DNA of 9,203 bases. It comes from DASRCB01 sp035653295. Its GTDB lineage: Bacteria > Acidobacteriota > Terriglobia > Bryobacterales > Bryobacteraceae. The translations under genes were made by a program, and so were the position numbers. The DNA is taken from positions 1 to 9,203 of the forward strand of contig DASRCB010000154.1 of NCBI GenBank assembly GCA_035653295.1, read 5' to 3'. Position 1 is the first letter of the stretch, and each line of letters starts with the position of its first letter. Positions 6,638 to 9,203 of this stretch are shown piece by piece. Below the pieces are notes generated by a model. That model did no database searches. It saw only the letters and a program-made list of their open reading frames with translations, and was not told where the DNA came from.

Positions 6638-7127
6638 GCGCCACCCTGGTCGTGATAATCGCCTCGCCGACATGCCGCGCCGTGTGCTCGGCGATGTGCA
6701 CCAGCAGGCCGGCGACCGTCGTTGGCAACCGCTTACGGCCGACCTCGCGCGGTTCGGCCAGCGTCGCGGGATCCAGTGCGCGAAACACGGCCTCCGAACC
6801 CCGCAGCGAGTGCTCCAGTAACGCAAGCAATTGATCGCGCCCCAGCGGGGCCGGCGTCTCCTCCTCGCGCGCCGCGGCGATCTGTTCCGCCGAAAGCTGC
6901 CGCCCTTCCAAATACGTCGTCAGCCGCTCCACGCTGCCGGCGATGTGCCGAATTTGAAACGCGACCGGCGCCAGCCCGTGCGGACGAGCCCACATCTGCT
7001 CCTCGGTCATCCCCTGCGTCCATTGCGCGAGATCCTCGCGCGCCTGTTCAAAGGCGAACAGCGCAGCCGCGATCAGCGGATGCACGCCCGGCTCGCCGCC
7101 GCGCAGCCATGGTTCCACCGTGCTCAT
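6627..7127 (-). CDS. DinB-fold family protein
   Basis: This 166-residue protein has the pattern of the DinB/YfiT four-helix metal-binding fold. H61 is in FQIRHIAGSVERL in the second helix, and the C-terminal helix LLVHIAEHTARHVGEAI supplies the HxxxH pair H148 and H152, the usual three-histidine metal site. It has no signal peptide. Family members are mostly uncharacterised damage-inducible proteins or thiol-dependent transferases (bacillithiol or mycothiol types), and the specific reaction here is unknown. The ATG at 7127 has a strong AAGGAG (7135-7140) 7 nt upstream that overlaps the argR stop codon, so translation is probably coupled to argR. It is the last gene of the argG-argH-argR operon. 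Its final residues (RVARAS) are encoded by the REP-like hairpin region. Confidence 0.87.
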   Translation of the reverse strand: MSTVEPWLRGGEPGVHPLIAAALFAFEQAREDLAQWTQGMTEEQMWARPHGLAPVAFQIRHIAGSVERLTTYLEGRQLSAEQIAAAREEETPAPLGRDQLLALLEHSLRGSEAVFRALDPATLAEPREVGRKRLPTTVAGLLVHIAEHTARHVGEAIITTRVARAS

Positions 7128-7138
7128 CGATGCTCTCC

Positions 7139-7582
7139 TTATTCGTTCAGGCGCACCAGCCCGATCAGCCGGCCGCTCAGCGCCCGTGCTGTCTCATTAT
7201 CCGGAGCGATCACCAGTACGGTATCGTCACCGGCGATGGTGCCCACGATTTCCGGCAGGTTCTCGTGATCGAGCGCGATGGCCAGGGTATTCGCGTTGCC
7301 CGGCAGCGTGCGCAGCACCAGCAAATTCTGCGCCTGGCGCACGTCGCGCAGGAAATCGGCGATCACCGTCTCCAGATCCGGACCCGGCGGAGCGGGCGCC
7401 ACCTGCCGGTATCCTTCGGGCGTCTTGATCAGCCCCAGTTCGCGAATATCGCGCGAAAGCGTCACCTGCGTCGCCGGCACCCCGAACTGTTCCTGAAGAC
7501 CGCGCGCCAGCTCCTCCTGCGTGTGCACCGGCCGCGAGCGGATCAGCTTCAGGATCTGTCCCTGCCGGTACGCCTTGTTCAT
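7139..7582 (-). CDS. argR: Arginine repressor ArgR
   Basis: This 147-residue protein matches full-length ArgR/AhrC. The N-terminal winged helix-turn-helix (about 1-65) contains TQEELARGLQEQFG and the DNA-reading segment ATQVTLSRDIRELGLIK. The C-terminal oligomerisation and arginine-binding core (about 70-147) contains GTIAGDDTVLVI, where the acidic D119-D120 pair binds the co-repressor. ArgR hexamers with bound arginine repress arginine-biosynthesis operons and often activate catabolic ones. The gene overlaps argH by 4 nt (ATGA, 7579-7582), and I see no strong SD of its own, so it is likely translated by coupling to argH. Being inside the operon it probably controls, it would form an autoregulatory loop; the operator would be upstream of argG, outside this window. 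Confidence 0.95.
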   Translation of the reverse strand: MNKAYRQGQILKLIRSRPVHTQEELARGLQEQFGVPATQVTLSRDIRELGLIKTPEGYRQVAPAPPGPDLETVIADFLRDVRQAQNLLVLRTLPGNANTLAIALDHENLPEIVGTIAGDDTVLVIAPDNETARALSGRLIGLVRLNE

Positions 7583-8967
7583 GTCTTCGCGCGCATCGCG
7601 GCCAGCCGCCGCTCGGCTTCGTCCAGCGCCCGCGCAACCGCCTCCGGCCCGGTCCCGCCGGGAACCTCGCGCGAGCGCATGCCCGCTTCGGGCCGCAGCA
7701 GTTCCGCCATCTCCGCGGTGAACTCGGGAGCGAACTCTCGCAGTTCCGCCTCGGTCCAGTCGCCCGGCCGCTTGCCGTTCTTTACGCTCTCCAGCACGAG
7801 CCTACCCACAAGCTGATGCGCTCGATGGAAGGGCGTGCCGGCCCGCGCCAGCGCTTCCGCGAGATCGGTCGCAACCACCCAGCTCTCCTCCGCCGCTCGC
7901 GCCGGCGGCTTGCGGCGAAGTTCGGTTGTCTCGATCACACCCGACATCATGTCCAGCGATATCCGCAACTGGTCCGCGGCCTCGAACAGCGGCTCCTTGT
8001 CTTCCTGCATGTCGCGGTTGTAAGTCATGGGCAGGCCCTTCATCGTCGTGAACAGCGACGTAAACGCGCCGAACACGCGGCCCGTCTTGCCGCGCAGCAA
8101 CTCCAGCGAGTCGGGATTCTTCTTCTGCGGCATCAGGCTCGACCCGCTGGTTACGCCGTCGCTCAGCTCCAGCCACCCGAACTCCTCGCTTGAGTACAGA
8201 ATCCAGTCTTCGGCCAGACGGCTCACATGCAGCATGATCATCGACGCGGCATACAGGAAATCCAGAACGAAGTCCCGATCACCGGACACGTCCATGCTGT
8301 TGCGCGAGATGGCCTCGAAGCCCAGATCCTGCGCGATGGCGTCCCGGTCGAACGGAAAGCCGCTCCCGGCAAGCGCGCCCGATCCCAGCGGCAGGACGTT
8401 GGTCCGATGCCGCGCCTGACACAGGCGTTCGTCGTCGCGCGCGAACATCTCGAAGTACGCCAGGAGGTAATGCGGCCAAAGCACCGCCTGCGCACGCCGC
8501 ATGTGCGTGTAGCCAGGCACAACCGCATCTGCATAACGCCGGCCGAAGCCAATGAGCCCGGTCATTACATCGTGCAGCCCGGACCGCACGTGATCGATCG
8601 TTTCGCGCAGCCACAGCCGCGTATCGAGCGAAACCTGCTCGTTACGGCTGCGCCCGGTGTGGATCTTGTCGGCGAGCTCCCCCACGAGTTCCTTCAGCCG
8701 CCGGATGACGAACGTGTGTACATCCTCGTCATCGGCGCCCTCAAAGTACGCCGGATCCTTCGCCGCTGTCCGGATCTGTTCGAAGGCGGCCACCAGGCGA
8801 TCGCATTCCTCGGCCGTGAGGATGCCGACGCGCGCCAGCGCCCGCGCGAATGCCTGGGAGCCGCGCGCATCGACATCCAGCAGGCGCTTGTCGAAGTCGA
8901 GCGAGCCGGAGAAACGCTGGAACACCTCCGACGGCCCGACCTCGAACCTCCCTCCCCAGAGCTTCAT
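7579..8967 (-). CDS. argH: Argininosuccinate lyase
   Basis: ArgH splits argininosuccinate into arginine and fumarate, the last step of arginine biosynthesis, as a cytoplasmic homotetramer. The 462-residue length is normal for the family. Superfamily regions are visible in order: MKLWGGRF at the N-terminus, TGRSRNEQVSLDTRLWLR (104-121), GYTHMRRAQAV (152-162) with the TH pair T154-H155, LPLGSGALAGSGFPFDR, and the flexible signature loop GSSLMPQKKNPD (275-286) with catalytic S277. The second region differs slightly from the usual GYTHLQRAQPV. The ATG at 8967 follows the argG stop by 10 nt, and a G-rich stretch (8981-8988) overlapping the end of argG may serve as SD. The stop codon overlaps the argR start, so argG-argH-argR reads as one coupled operon. 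Confidence 0.97.
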   Translation of the reverse strand: MKLWGGRFEVGPSEVFQRFSGSLDFDKRLLDVDARGSQAFARALARVGILTAEECDRLVAAFEQIRTAAKDPAYFEGADDEDVHTFVIRRLKELVGELADKIHTGRSRNEQVSLDTRLWLRETIDHVRSGLHDVMTGLIGFGRRYADAVVPGYTHMRRAQAVLWPHYLLAYFEMFARDDERLCQARHRTNVLPLGSGALAGSGFPFDRDAIAQDLGFEAISRNSMDVSGDRDFVLDFLYAASMIMLHVSRLAEDWILYSSEEFGWLELSDGVTSGSSLMPQKKNPDSLELLRGKTGRVFGAFTSLFTTMKGLPMTYNRDMQEDKEPLFEAADQLRISLDMMSGVIETTELRRKPPARAAEESWVVATDLAEALARAGTPFHRAHQLVGRLVLESVKNGKRPGDWTEAELREFAPEFTAEMAELLRPEAGMRSREVPGGTGPEAVARALDEAERRLAAMRAKT

Positions 8968-8977
8968 GCGTCCGCCG

Positions 8978-9203
8978 CTACTCCCCCGATTTCGCCGCCA
9001 GCGTCCGCATCTTGATCGGCAGCCCGATCAGGTTGATGAACCCCTGCGCGTCCTTCTGGTCGTAATCGGCGCCCATGGTGAAGCTGGCAACCTTCAGCGA
9101 GTAAAGCGAGTACGGCGACTTCCGGCTCACCGGCTCCAGATTGCCTTTGTACAGCCGCAGCGTGACCTGACCCGTGGTGTTCTGGCTAACCACATCGAAA
9201 AAC
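8978..9203 (-). CDS. argG: Argininosuccinate synthase, C-terminal end (5' part outside window)
   Basis: Only the last 75 or so codons are present, with the gene continuing past the right edge. The visible tail TTGQVTLRLYKGN, SRKSPYSLYS, and YDQKDAQGFINLIGLP is characteristic of the ArgG C-terminal arm, which takes part in tetramer contacts. ArgG joins citrulline and aspartate using ATP to form argininosuccinate, the substrate of the adjacent argH. An internal GTG at 9193 could be misread as a start, but the homology continues upstream of it (FFDVVSQN). Identification rests on the tail alone, but the position directly before argH makes it firm. Confidence 0.93.
   Translation of the reverse strand, partial: FFDVVSQNTTGQVTLRLYKGNLEPVSRKSPYSLYSLKVASFTMGADYDQKDAQGFINLIGLPIKMRTLAAKSGE

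Noticed and set aside
6722..7816. 364-codon open frame on the plus strand
   Set aside because: It runs antisense across dinB, argR and the end of argH, all of which are clear genes; its product is Arg/Pro/Ser-rich with no domain.
8227..9015. 262-codon open frame on the plus strand
   Set aside because: It is antisense to argH and the argG end; no motif or upstream RBS supports it.

Overview
This 9.2 kb window is GC-rich, gene-dense bacterial chromosome with no gene-free stretch above 300 bases. It most likely comes from the Acidobacteriota, near Solibacter/Bryobacterales. The best clue is the tail of the first gene. It carries a 'NAASY...APGSL...GTSL...TTVAGVSVT' segment, which I recognise from memory as the C-terminal domain repeated across Solibacter secreted proteins (TIGR03437-like). 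I see no tRNA, rRNA, CRISPR array, transposase or phage gene.

Region 1 (1-2315, minus strand) holds two exported enzymes. One is a GDSL/SGNH hydrolase with all its catalytic blocks. Downstream of it is a GH16 beta-glucanase/laminarinase-type glycosidase whose 3' end runs off the left edge. Each gene has a strong inverted repeat ending just upstream of a GGAGG ribosome binding site. Region 2 (2466-3473, minus) is a stand-alone CHAD-domain protein, a likely polyphosphate binder.

Region 3 (3520-6593, plus) is read divergently from CHAD across a 46 bp gap. It encodes an exported M28 zinc aminopeptidase with a PA-like insertion, a small exported protein of unknown function (132 aa), and a manganese catalase with a GTG start. 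The three may share a transcript, since the gaps are 41 and 60 bp and I see no clear terminator between them. Two adjacent hairpins close the region. The second hairpin supplies the stop codon of the converging dinB gene.

Region 4 (6627-9203, minus) is an arginine-biosynthesis operon reading argG (3' end only) - argH - argR - dinB. Its junctions are tight: 10 nt, a 4-nt ATGA overlap, and 11 nt. ArgG and ArgH make the last two steps from citrulline to arginine, ArgR is the arginine-responsive repressor, and a DinB-fold protein is coupled at the end. The operon promoter and any ARG boxes lie outside the window.

The window reads as ordinary chromosome, and I do not see a clear new multi-gene system. 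The less-explained parts are the hairpin-before-RBS pattern, the double hairpin at the dinB end, the dinB coupling to argR, and the unknown secreted protein.
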